In this document: positions 1-6,103 of the stretch, one piece after another
How positions within the stretch are numbered: the stretch's first letter is position 1
Layout: each line of letters begins with the position of its first letter
Assembly: GCA_034433615.1 (NCBI GenBank)
Contig: DAOUAJ010000385.1
Coordinates: 1-12,333 of the forward strand
DNA: 12,333 nucleotides
Source of the DNA: DAOUAJ01 sp034433615
Lineage (GTDB): Bacteria; Chloroflexota; Anaerolineae; DUEN01
Direction of reading: 5' to 3'
The notes under the pieces: model-generated
Told to the model about the DNA's origin: nothing
The model's input: only the letters and a program-made list of their open reading frames with translations
The model's database searches: none
Translations under genes and position numbers: made by a program

Positions 1-1000
1 GTCGGCTGTCCGACACGGCTGTGCCGGAGATAACCCGAAAGTATGTGAGCTTGCCCACAAAGGGATCAGCCACTGTTTTGAAGACGAAGACAGCCACCGG
101 GCCATTCGGGTCAGGTGGTAGCGCCACCTCTTCTTTATTACTGGGGATCGTGGCGATCTCCTTTGGTGCATCCAGGGGGGACGGTAGATAGTTAACGATT
201 GCGTGTAATAGAGCCTGGATGCCCAGATTGCTGGTCGCGGAGCCGCAGAGTACCGGGATCACATCGCCTTTATGAATGCCCACGCATAGGCCTCGGCGGA
301 TCTCTTCGGGTGAGAGTTCTTCGCCATCCAGGTACTTCATGATCAATTCGTCGTCGCCTTCGGCCGCAGCCTCAACCAGCGACACCCGTGCTTCCTCTAC
401 AGCATTGACCATGTCGGCTGGCACCTCCGCTACATCACCACCGGTGCCCAGGTAAGCTTTTCGCTCGACCAGGTCTACCACCCCTCGGAAGCTCGATTCA
501 GCACCGATGGGGAGTTGCAGGGGCACGATATTCCCCGAGAAGGTTTCGCGCAACCGAGCGACCACTCCATCAAAGGAGGCATTTTCACGGTCCATCTTGT
601 TGACGAAGGCAAAACGAGGCAAGTTGCGCTCATTCGCGTGCCCCCAAACGGCCTCCGTGCCCACTTCCACGCCCGAAACGGCGTCCAAAACGACTACGGC
701 AGCGTCAGCGACGCGCAGAGCGCTGATCACTTCACCGATGAAGTCCATGTAGCCCGGTGTGTCCAGCACATTCAGTTTATATCCTTGCCACTCGCACGGA
801 ATAACAGACGTGTTCACCGAGATCCCGCGCCGTTGCTCCTCTGGGTCCCAGTCTGAAACGGTAGAGCCATCCCCCACCCGCCCCAGGCGAGTCGTGCCAC
901 CGCTATCAAAGAGCATGGCCTCCGACAACGAGGTCTTGCCTGAGCTACCATGCCCCAGCAAGGCAACGTTACGGAGTTGCTCAACCGTGTACTTTGCCAT
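1..1000 (-). CDS. EF-G-like translational GTPase (FusA2 / EF-G type II), C-terminus cut by window edge
   Basis: GTPase of the elongation factor G superfamily, expected to act on the ribosome; about 333 N-terminal codons are visible and the frame is still open at base 1. The start at 1000 follows a strong ribosome site (AAGGAGG on the minus strand, 1005-1011). Seen in the translation: P-loop GHGSSGKTS at residues 16-24, switch I region RRGIS near 57-61, G3 motif DTPGY at 80-84, G4 motif NKMD at 134-137, and a G5-like CGSA followed by the usual LLxxIVxYLPSP stretch before domain II (FRVISGT). Canonical EF-G has AHIDAGKTT and DTPGH. The variants here, and the start MAKYTVEQLRNVALLGHG, match the EF-G-like family that coexists with a housekeeping fusA. 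The exact role of that family is not settled, so no gene symbol is given. It is divergent from lexA and has its own promoter. Confidence 0.88.
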   Translation of the reverse strand, partial: MAKYTVEQLRNVALLGHGSSGKTSLSEAMLFDSGGTTRLGRVGDGSTVSDWDPEEQRRGISVNTSVIPCEWQGYKLNVLDTPGYMDFIGEVISALRVADAAVVVLDAVSGVEVGTEAVWGHANERNLPRFAFVNKMDRENASFDGVVARLRETFSGNIVPLQLPIGAESSFRGVVDLVERKAYLGTGGDVAEVPADMVNAVEEARVSLVEAAAEGDDELIMKYLDGEELSPEEIRRGLCVGIHKGDVIPVLCGSATSNLGIQALLHAIVNYLPSPLDAPKEIATIPSNKEEVALPPDPNGPVAVFVFKTVADPFVGKLTYFRVISGTAVSDSR

Positions 1001-1116
1001 TGATCCTCCTTCACAGAACGTCTTTTGCACCTGGATTGACAATCCCTTATCCCAAAGGCAGCCGCCTACATCCCGGGCTTGCATGCAAGCCAGAGGACTG
1101 GCGGCTGAACATACCT

Positions 1117-1145
1117 ATTTTAAACGAAAAGCCATAAACTGTCAA
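1117..1145 (-). promoter_or_regulatory. sigma70-type promoter of the EF-G-like gene
   Basis: On the minus strand the -35 box is TTGACA (1140-1145, perfect consensus) and the -10 box is TAAAAT (1117-1122), separated by exactly 17 nt. Transcription would begin near 1110, giving a leader of about 110 nt before the start at 1000. I see no obvious attenuator in that leader. The promoter is back to back with the lexA promoter, and the two -35 boxes are about 40 bp apart. Confidence 0.75.
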
Positions 1146-1184
1146 CGATACAAGTTGAGCCCCGTTGAGCAGATCGTTGTCTCT

Positions 1185-1213
1185 TTGACAAGAATAGTAT
1201 ATGAGCGTATACT
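1185..1213 (+). promoter_or_regulatory. sigma70-type promoter of lexA
   Basis: TTGACA (1185-1190) and TATACT (1208-1213) with a 17-nt spacer, a near-perfect promoter. The expected transcription start is near 1220. That puts the in-frame ATG at 1201 upstream of the message and supports translation from the GTG at 1258. The -10 box lies inside the right arm of the inverted repeat annotated as the LexA operator. Confidence 0.8.
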
Positions 1214-1215
1214 AT
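1194..1215. promoter_or_regulatory. probable LexA operator (perfect 8-6-8 inverted repeat)
   Basis: Arms ATAGTATA (1194-1201) and TATACTAT (1208-1215) are exact reverse complements separated by TGAGCG. The element covers the end of the promoter spacer and the whole -10 box of lexA, the expected place for an autorepressor. LexA proteins bind as dimers to inverted repeats and usually control their own gene. The sequence is not the E. coli CTG-N10-CAG box nor the Bacillus-type GAAC-N4-GTTC box, so assignment to LexA rests on position and symmetry. Confidence 0.65.
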
Positions 1216-1257
1216 ATGCATCGGGTTATGGATTCTCGTCGCCACAAGGAGACTTTC

Positions 1258-1872
1258 GTGACCAAGAGGTTGACCGAGCGCCAGAGGGAGGTGCTCGAGG
1301 CGATCCTGCGATCCCTCAAGCAGCGAGGGTTTCCACCAACTATCCGAGAGCTACAAGAGGAGCTGGGTGTGTTCAGCCCGCGCGGCGTCACCCGCCATCT
1401 GCAAGCACTGGAGAAGAAAGGATACATCCAGCGGGACTCCTCAGCCAGAGGTATCCGGGTTTTGAGGGCGCTGGAGGGCGAATCGGAGGAGGTTGTTTAT
1501 CTTCCCCTTGTAGGAAGGGTGGCGGCCGGGTCTCCTCTTTGGGCTGAGGAGAACGTCGAGGAATGGGTCCCCGTCCCCAAGCAGCTTGAGCGACAGCGAC
1601 GGAATGCCTTCCTGTTACGGGTTGTAGGAGATAGCATGGTGGATGCCCACATCCTTGATGGAGATCTGGTCATCGTGCACCCCCAACCCACGGCCGAAGA
1701 TGGGGAGATCGTGGTAGCCCTGTTGGAAGATGAAGCCACGGTCAAGCGGCTGAAAAAAGAGGGACGGCAGATGTTCCTGATGCCGGCCAATTCCAAGTAT
1801 AGGCCGATACCGGTAACCGAAGATGTTTCCATCCAGGGGAAGGTCATCGGTTTACTCAGAAACTGTGTTTGA
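1258..1872 (+). CDS. lexA: LexA repressor (SOS response)
   Basis: Transcriptional repressor of the DNA damage response, inactivated by RecA-stimulated self-cleavage. The protein is 204 residues from GTG 1258, close to the 202 of E. coli LexA. The N-terminus (LTERQREVLEAI) and the winged-helix part (PPTIRELQEELGV, then SPRGVTRHLQALEKKGYI, about 26-57) are typical. The peptidase half shows the Ala90-Gly91 cleavage bond in VAAGSP, Ser126 in GDSM and Lys163 in ATVKRL, matching A84-G85, S119 and K156 of E. coli. The start was chosen because AAGGAG (1246-1251) lies 6 nt before GTG 1258, and because an in-frame ATG at 1201 would precede the predicted transcription start and add 19 atypical residues. 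A HerA-like gene follows after 36 nt, probably on the same transcript. The overlapping operator suggests autoregulation. Confidence 0.95.
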   Translation: MTKRLTERQREVLEAILRSLKQRGFPPTIRELQEELGVFSPRGVTRHLQALEKKGYIQRDSSARGIRVLRALEGESEEVVYLPLVGRVAAGSPLWAEENVEEWVPVPKQLERQRRNAFLLRVVGDSMVDAHILDGDLVIVHPQPTAEDGEIVVALLEDEATVKRLKKEGRQMFLMPANSKYRPIPVTEDVSIQGKVIGLLRNCV

Positions 1873-1908
1873 TTCGTTTTCCGCGAAAGTGATGGGTCAT
1901 AGAGCGAG

Positions 1909-3516
1909 ATGAATGTCCAGATCAAGCAGATCAAGGGGGACATCGTCGAGCTTCTTTTCAACCCCAAAGAAGAAGACCTGCGCGTTGGTGACAATCTTTC
2001 CATCTGGGAAGCCGGAGGGAGGGATGGCCTCATCGTCCAGATCATCGAGTTCCGCACCGTAACCTATCCCTCCCTCGTGCTGGAACTCCTGGAGATGACG
2101 GCGGAAACACCAGATGCTGTGCCGTCAGGATTGTTCCAGCTCTACCAGCGGACCCTCCCTGAGATAGGCAACCTGAAACTGGCCATCGCCAAGATTCGCA
2201 AGCTGGTGCTTAGCAGACCGTCCCGAATGGACAACAAAGGGTACGATTTCGTTCCAGATGCTCATGTTTGGGATCAATGGGATGGCTGGATCCCGACCCG
2301 GGCGGTGGTTGTGGAGCGCACCAGAGATGATGAAGTCTTCGCCAATTGCCTCTCTGACTACGGCCATCTGTTGCGCCTGGGCCAGACTCCGTTGGGAAGA
2401 GATTTTCTGATCGAAGGCCAGAACCTGGAAAAGGTCAACATCATCACCGGGGTAAAAGGAGCAGGAAAGTCTCACCTGGCTAAAGTGATCCTCCTGCGGC
2501 TGATCGAACAGGGAGCCCCCGCCATCATCTTCGACATCAATCGGGAGTACATCCACCTGCCAGCTCACCGCTTCAATCCCCGAACGGGCCGGGCCGAGAA
2601 AAAGGGTGTCATTCATTTGGAGGCCGGGGGAAACCTTAAACTGAGCGTGCCCCAGTTCGGCCTGGCTCCCTTGATGACCCTGCTATCCAAATATGGCCTG
2701 CCGGAGGTGTCTGCCATGCACTTTGAGAACCGGGTAGCCCGCCTGCTGGAGGAGATCCGGGCCTGGCAGAGCAAAGGGAAGAAGCCGCCGTTCTTGGGGC
2801 TGGACCAGCTCATCCAGATGGCCGAGGCTGGCGAGTTTGCCCCCGGGTCAGGGGCGGCAGAGGTGGTTAACAGTGCGATTCGGAGCAGGCTAGAGGCGCT
2901 GCGCCACATCGGAATCTTTGCCCGATCTGCTGAGGAAGCCGTCTCTCTGTATGAGTACTACGAACAGATCGGGGACGGCGGGGCTCTTGTCATTGATGTC
3001 TCTGCGCTCAACAACGTAGCCCGTTCCGGGTTAGTGCAGGCCATTTTGGAGATGATCAGGGCAATCTGCGAAAAGGAGATCGCCTCAGGAACCGATCGCT
3101 TCCCCTTCGTATTCTTTGAGGAGGCTCACCTCTACGTCGCTCGGGCCAGCATTGACTACATCGTCACCCGAGCCCGGCATCTGGGGATCACCAGCTTCTT
3201 CGTGACCAACATGATCACCGGTTTGGACGAGACTGTGTTGAGACAGGCGGACAATCTGTTCATCTTGAACCTGCCCTTTGAGGATGATGTGCGGCATGTG
3301 GCCAGGTGCGCAATCATTGATTACGAGAGTCTGGCCGCCTTCGTCAGGCGGCTGAGGGGCTTCCATGCTCTGGCCATCGGTAAGGTGACGGGAGGGTATC
3401 CGTTGCTCTTTCGCGTGGATGACTTGGCAGGCATCCACACTGCGGGCGAGACGAAGCTCTTCTTCAAGCGGCGAGAGCCCAGAGCCAGGCAGATCGCTCT
3501 CCCCCTGGCCGGGTAG
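1909..3516 (+). CDS. HerA-like P-loop ATPase / DNA translocase (HerA-FtsK superfamily)
   Basis: A 535-residue protein with the layout of HerA ATPases. A beta-rich N-terminal part resembles the HAS-barrel (about 1-65). Walker A GVKGAGKS is at 181-188. Walker B FVFFEEAH is at 400-407, with Glu404/Glu405 as candidate catalytic acids. Before Walker B is VIDVSALNN (HerA-type sensor strand region), and after it TRARHLGITSFFVTN plus the ADNLFILNL segment, as in HerA. Family members are hexameric DNA translocases. In archaea they work with the nuclease NurA in DNA-end resection, and in bacteria relatives pair with assorted nucleases, often in phage defence. Here lexA lies 36 nt upstream and a PD-(D/E)XK nuclease 223 bp downstream. 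No good Shine-Dalgarno sequence precedes ATG 1909, so coupling to lexA or a leaderless-type start is possible. DNA translocation is inferred, not shown. Confidence 0.82.
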   Translation: MNVQIKQIKGDIVELLFNPKEEDLRVGDNLSIWEAGGRDGLIVQIIEFRTVTYPSLVLELLEMTAETPDAVPSGLFQLYQRTLPEIGNLKLAIAKIRKLVLSRPSRMDNKGYDFVPDAHVWDQWDGWIPTRAVVVERTRDDEVFANCLSDYGHLLRLGQTPLGRDFLIEGQNLEKVNIITGVKGAGKSHLAKVILLRLIEQGAPAIIFDINREYIHLPAHRFNPRTGRAEKKGVIHLEAGGNLKLSVPQFGLAPLMTLLSKYGLPEVSAMHFENRVARLLEEIRAWQSKGKKPPFLGLDQLIQMAEAGEFAPGSGAAEVVNSAIRSRLEALRHIGIFARSAEEAVSLYEYYEQIGDGGALVIDVSALNNVARSGLVQAILEMIRAICEKEIASGTDRFPFVFFEEAHLYVARASIDYIVTRARHLGITSFFVTNMITGLDETVLRQADNLFILNLPFEDDVRHVARCAIIDYESLAAFVRRLRGFHALAIGKVTGGYPLLFRVDDLAGIHTAGETKLFFKRREPRARQIALPLAG

Positions 3517-3518
3517 TA

Positions 3519-3584
3519 TCAGTACCTGAGAAAAGTGCGGCAGCCTGGAAAGGCTGCCCCACATGCGGAATTCTCAACTACTGA
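3519..3584. repeat. nested imperfect palindrome after the HerA-like gene
   Basis: Outer arms TCAGTACCTGAGAA (3519-3532) and TTCTCAACTACTGA (3571-3584) pair at 12 of 14 positions. The inner perfect stem is GGCAGCC (3539-3545) with GGCTGCC (3552-3558) around the loop TGGAAA, with GTG/CAC (3535-3537/3560-3562) extending it across a small internal loop. There is no T-run after the inner stem, so it is not a classical intrinsic terminator. It could be a REP-like element, an RNA processing or stability hairpin, or a weak attenuator in the ATPase-nuclease transcript. Confidence 0.55.
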
Positions 3585-3626
3585 GTATCTGGCAACGGAC
3601 GTCGTGCCCCCCGTCCTCTTCGAGCG

Positions 3627-3655
3627 TGTCTGAAAATTCGCTCTAATTTCAGACA
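3627..3655. repeat. inverted repeat in the ATPase-nuclease spacer
   Basis: TGTCTGAAA (3627-3635) and TTTCAGACA (3647-3655) are exact reverse complements. The stem extends inward to about 11 pairs with one bulged A, leaving a short loop. The downstream bases (TCCTCTT) are pyrimidine-rich but not a clean T-run. It could be a weak terminator or an operator for the nuclease. A second short palindrome, CCTCTTAGAGG, follows at 3656-3666. Confidence 0.5.
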
Positions 3656-3739
3656 TCCTCTTAGAGGGTCTGTCCTCGTCAGAGGGGCCAGGGTTCAGCC
3701 TGCCTTGGGCAGTCTAGGGAAGACCGCGAGAAGGGAAGG

Positions 3740-4621
3740 ATGATGGCGAGCATAGCTGGCATTGCAGGATTGCTCACTCAGATAGTGGAAGAGACGATTC
3801 TCAAACGGAATGCGCCTGAGCAAGAGGAAGAGAGGTACATCCATCCTTCCTCTTTGGCTAAAGGGTGCATGTTGTACGTGGCCATGGAACTGATGGGCAG
3901 GCCAAAAGCTGTCCTTGAACCGCGTATTCAGCGTATCTTGGAGGTCGGCACCGAGCGTCACCGTCGCATTGCCGCCTATCTCTCCCCGGTCACGCTAGCC
4001 AGGGAGGTGTTCTTTGTGGATGAGGAGTACAAGATCCGAGGGTATTGCGATGCGATCGTTTACATCCCGCCGGGGAGGGACCTGGGACTGGCTGGCTTCT
4101 ATGCGGTGGAGATCAAAACAACGGGCTCCGATGAGTTTGAGCGCATTGTTGATGAAGGGCAGCCCAGGGAGGATCATGTCAGGCAATGTCAGATCTACCT
4201 GTGGGGAGTTGACCGGTATTATCAACATACCATCCCTTTGCGGGGGGGGATTATCTTCTATGAGAACCGGGACACCCTGGAACACCATCTCTTCGAGGTG
4301 AGCTACAATGAGGAGTTGATGAAGGGCCTTCTGGCTCAGATCGAAAGGATGTGGACCGGGTTGAAGCAGGGCGAGCTTCCTAACGATCATTTACCCCTGG
4401 ACCACTGGGGCCATCGTTATTGCTCATATCTAGAGGTCTGCGAGGTGGGGCAACAGGCGATGGCATATCAGCAGGAACACCGACAACCTCTACCGGACAA
4501 GGTGCTGGCCGAGATCATTGGCACCCGCATCGTGCGCAAGCAGCGAAGGGAGGGGAAGGTGAAGAGAGGTGGCAGAGGAAGGAACCTGGAAGAGCTGGTG
4601 GCTGAACTGAAGTGGGATTGA
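3740..4621 (+). CDS. PD-(D/E)XK nuclease, RecB/Cas4-like, possible Fe-S cluster
   Basis: A 293-residue protein with the RecB/Cas4-type nuclease signature in order: His74 in GTERHRR (motif I), Asp104 in GYCDA (motif II), Glu124-x-Lys126 in AVEIKTT (motif III), and a QxxxY motif Gln149 to Tyr153. Cas4 and AddB enzymes frame this core with one upstream and three downstream cysteines that hold a 4Fe-4S cluster. Here Cys43 (SSLAKGC) is upstream, but only Cys228 and Cys234 are downstream, with His225 where the third is expected (HxxC-x5-C). The C-terminal tail is basic (KQRREGKVKRGGRGR). ATG 3740 or ATG 3743 could be the start; both follow AAGGGAAGG at 3731-3739. It probably cuts DNA, perhaps with the HerA-like ATPase upstream. 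No cas1 or cas2 is nearby, so it is not called Cas4. Confidence 0.82.
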   Translation: MMASIAGIAGLLTQIVEETILKRNAPEQEEERYIHPSSLAKGCMLYVAMELMGRPKAVLEPRIQRILEVGTERHRRIAAYLSPVTLAREVFFVDEEYKIRGYCDAIVYIPPGRDLGLAGFYAVEIKTTGSDEFERIVDEGQPREDHVRQCQIYLWGVDRYYQHTIPLRGGIIFYENRDTLEHHLFEVSYNEELMKGLLAQIERMWTGLKQGELPNDHLPLDHWGHRYCSYLEVCEVGQQAMAYQQEHRQPLPDKVLAEIIGTRIVRKQRREGKVKRGGRGRNLEELVAELKWD

Positions 4622-4672
4622 CTATTGGCTTACCCGTCTCCCTTCGGGAACTTTGCTTCCGCTATGACTCGC

Positions 4673-5878
4673 TCACCCCTCCACCGCCCGCACCACCGCG
4701 TCGTGCACGGCTGGCCGGAAAGCGGTGATGGCCTCCGGATCGCGGCCGTAGTACACGCGGTTGGTCATCAGGCTCACCACCAGTTGCCGCTCCGGGTCCA
4801 CCCACAACGACGTGCCCGTGTAACCGGTGTGACCGAAGCTGTGAGGGCTGAAGAATCGTCCGCTCGACGATCCTTCGGCTGAGCGGCGCACCCAGCCCAG
4901 GCCGCGCGCGTCATCCCCCATGCGCACCTGTTCCCGCGTCATCTCTCGTACCGTCTCCGATGAAAGTAACGCCACCTCCCCCCACCGGCCCCCATCCAAA
5001 TAGACCTGCCCCAACCGGGCCACCTGCGCTGCCGTGGCGAACAGGCCCGCATGCCCGGCCACACCCCCCAGCCCGGCCGCGTTTTCATCGTGCACCTCAC
5101 CGCGCAGCCGTCGCCGCCGCCAGACGCATAACTCGGTGGGCACGCAACGGGACACATCCCCCCGGTCGGGCATGTCCAGGGGACGAAAGCCCGCGCTGGC
5201 CATGCTGAGCGGATCCAGCACCCACGCGCGGATAGCCATGTCCAGCCGTTGGCCCGTCAGCCGGGCAACGGCCTCGCCCAGCAGGATCAGCCCCAGATCA
5301 CTGTACACTAACCGCTCGCCCGGCGGGTAGAGGAAGGGATACGCGCAGATGGCTTGCACGCCCCAGCGGATGCGCTCCTCCACCGTCGGTCGTCCCATCG
5401 GCTCGCCCGGCAGTGGTGGGGGTGGCCCGGCCGCCCGGTACACGCTACGCCAGGCCGGCAGCCCAGATGTGTGCGTCAACAGATGGCGGAACGTGATCCG
5501 CCCGGCATCCACCTCCTCGCCCGCGAAGGCGGGATCGGGCAACGTGGGCTGCTTGGAGATGGGGTCTTCAGCGCCGCCGATGGGGCGCACCCCGGCGAAC
5601 TCGGGGATGACGTCGGCCACCGGCTGATCCAGACCCACGCGTCCGTCTTCGACCAGCCGCATGAATGCCGTGGCCGTGAATAGCTTGGTGACCGAGGCCA
5701 GGTCGAACAGTGCGTCCGGCGAGGCAGGTATCAAGGGGTGTCCCGACGTCTCGGAATCAAGCACGCCATACGCGCCTTCAAAGATCGTCTCGCCCCCACA
5801 GCACACGTGCAACACGATCGCTGGCGCGACTCGCCCTATCCCGGATTCCAGGATATGCGCTACGGTTGTCCAACTCAT
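4673..5878 (-). CDS. beta-lactamase-fold serine hydrolase (class C / PF00144 type)
   Basis: A 401-residue enzyme of the serine beta-lactamase / DD-peptidase-like / esterase family. Motifs seen: nucleophile Ser62 and Lys65 in ASVTK, Tyr192 in VYSDLG (the YxN motif as YSD, common in this subgroup), and HTG at 350-352 in place of KTG. The GGVAGHAGLFATA stretch (about 271-283) is typical of the YbbE/EstB-like subgroup, so an esterase or peptidoglycan-fragment role is more likely than antibiotic resistance. No signal peptide or membrane helix is evident, suggesting a cytoplasmic enzyme. The start at 5878 was chosen because GGAGGG (5884-5889, minus strand) lies 5 nt upstream. An extension to 5959 would add 27 residues translated from the repeat-rich spacer. 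The gene is convergent with the nuclease, with 51 bp between stop codons. The substrate cannot be told from the sequence. Confidence 0.88.
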   Translation of the reverse strand: MSWTTVAHILESGIGRVAPAIVLHVCCGGETIFEGAYGVLDSETSGHPLIPASPDALFDLASVTKLFTATAFMRLVEDGRVGLDQPVADVIPEFAGVRPIGGAEDPISKQPTLPDPAFAGEEVDAGRITFRHLLTHTSGLPAWRSVYRAAGPPPPLPGEPMGRPTVEERIRWGVQAICAYPFLYPPGERLVYSDLGLILLGEAVARLTGQRLDMAIRAWVLDPLSMASAGFRPLDMPDRGDVSRCVPTELCVWRRRRLRGEVHDENAAGLGGVAGHAGLFATAAQVARLGQVYLDGGRWGEVALLSSETVREMTREQVRMGDDARGLGWVRRSAEGSSSGRFFSPHSFGHTGYTGTSLWVDPERQLVVSLMTNRVYYGRDPEAITAFRPAVHDAVVRAVEG

Positions 5879-5896
5879 CTCAACCCTCCCAACCGC

Positions 5897-5926
5897 ATCA
5901 TACCACCAACCCCAGTGACGAGGCAA
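5897..5926 (-). promoter_or_regulatory. possible promoter of the serine hydrolase gene
   Basis: On the minus strand the -10 is TATGAT (5897-5902) and the -35 is TTGCCT (5921-5926), with an 18-nt spacer. The start of transcription would fall near 5890, leaving a very short leader that still contains GGAGGG. The -35 box lies in the left arm of the 12-bp inverted repeat, which could be regulatory or coincidental. Confidence 0.45.
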
Positions 5927-6010
5927 CGAGGGATGAGGCGACGAGTAACGAGGGCCCACTGCCCCGCCCCTCGTTGCCTTATTGCCTCGTTAACTCATTG
6001 CCTTGTTGTC
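5918..6010. repeat. GAGG/CCTC-rich degenerate repeats with a 12-bp inverted repeat
   Basis: The stretch is built from variants of ACGAGGCA / ACGAGGG on the left and their complements CCTCGTTGCC, GCCTCGTTA and CCTTGTTG on the right. Within it AGGCAACGAGGG (5921-5932) and CCCTCGTTGCCT (5968-5979) are exact reverse complements separated by 35 bp. It lies between the divergent promoters of the serine hydrolase and the lipid kinase. I see no gene in this spacer. Confidence 0.6.
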
Positions 6011-6034
6011 AGCCTTGAGCTGGTGTGGTAGAAT
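6006..6034 (+). promoter_or_regulatory. promoter of the lipid kinase - antiporter - exonuclease VII operon
   Basis: TTGTCA (6006-6011) and TAGAAT (6029-6034) with a 17-nt spacer; transcription would begin near 6041, about 60 nt before the first gene. It is the only convincing promoter I find for the five rightward genes that follow. Confidence 0.65.
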
Positions 6035-6103
6035 CCGCGCGGCCATCCGCAGAGCCGGCTGGCAACCGACCTTTATCTCGTCCTTTTCACACGGTGGGAC
6101 GAC

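Noticed and set aside
1..1000. Housekeeping elongation factor G
   Set aside because: The P-loop and G3 motifs differ from canonical EF-G in the way typical of the EF-G-like family, and no str-operon neighbours (rpsL, rpsG, tuf) are present.
1201..1257. ATG 1201 as the lexA start (223 residues)
   Set aside because: It lies inside the predicted operator and before the predicted transcription start. GTG 1258 has AAGGAG at proper distance and gives the normal LexA length.
759..1547. Open frame of 262 codons on the plus strand
   Set aside because: It crosses the EF-G-like gene in antisense, both promoters and the start of lexA out of frame, and has no ribosome site or recognisable motif.
3539..3558. 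Intrinsic terminator after the HerA-like gene
   Set aside because: A good stem, but no T-run follows on either strand, so it is listed as a repeat only.
3740..4621. CRISPR-associated Cas4
   Set aside because: The nuclease motifs fit, but there are no cas1/cas2 genes and no repeat-spacer array in the window, and the cysteine set is incomplete.
4673..5878. Beta-lactamase conferring antibiotic resistance
   Set aside because: No signal peptide, HTG in place of KTG, and subgroup motifs of esterase or peptidase-like relatives.
5879..5959. N-terminal extension of the serine hydrolase to 5959
   Set aside because: The 27 added residues come from the repeat-rich spacer, would cross the predicted promoter, and the inner start at 5878 has a strong ribosome site.
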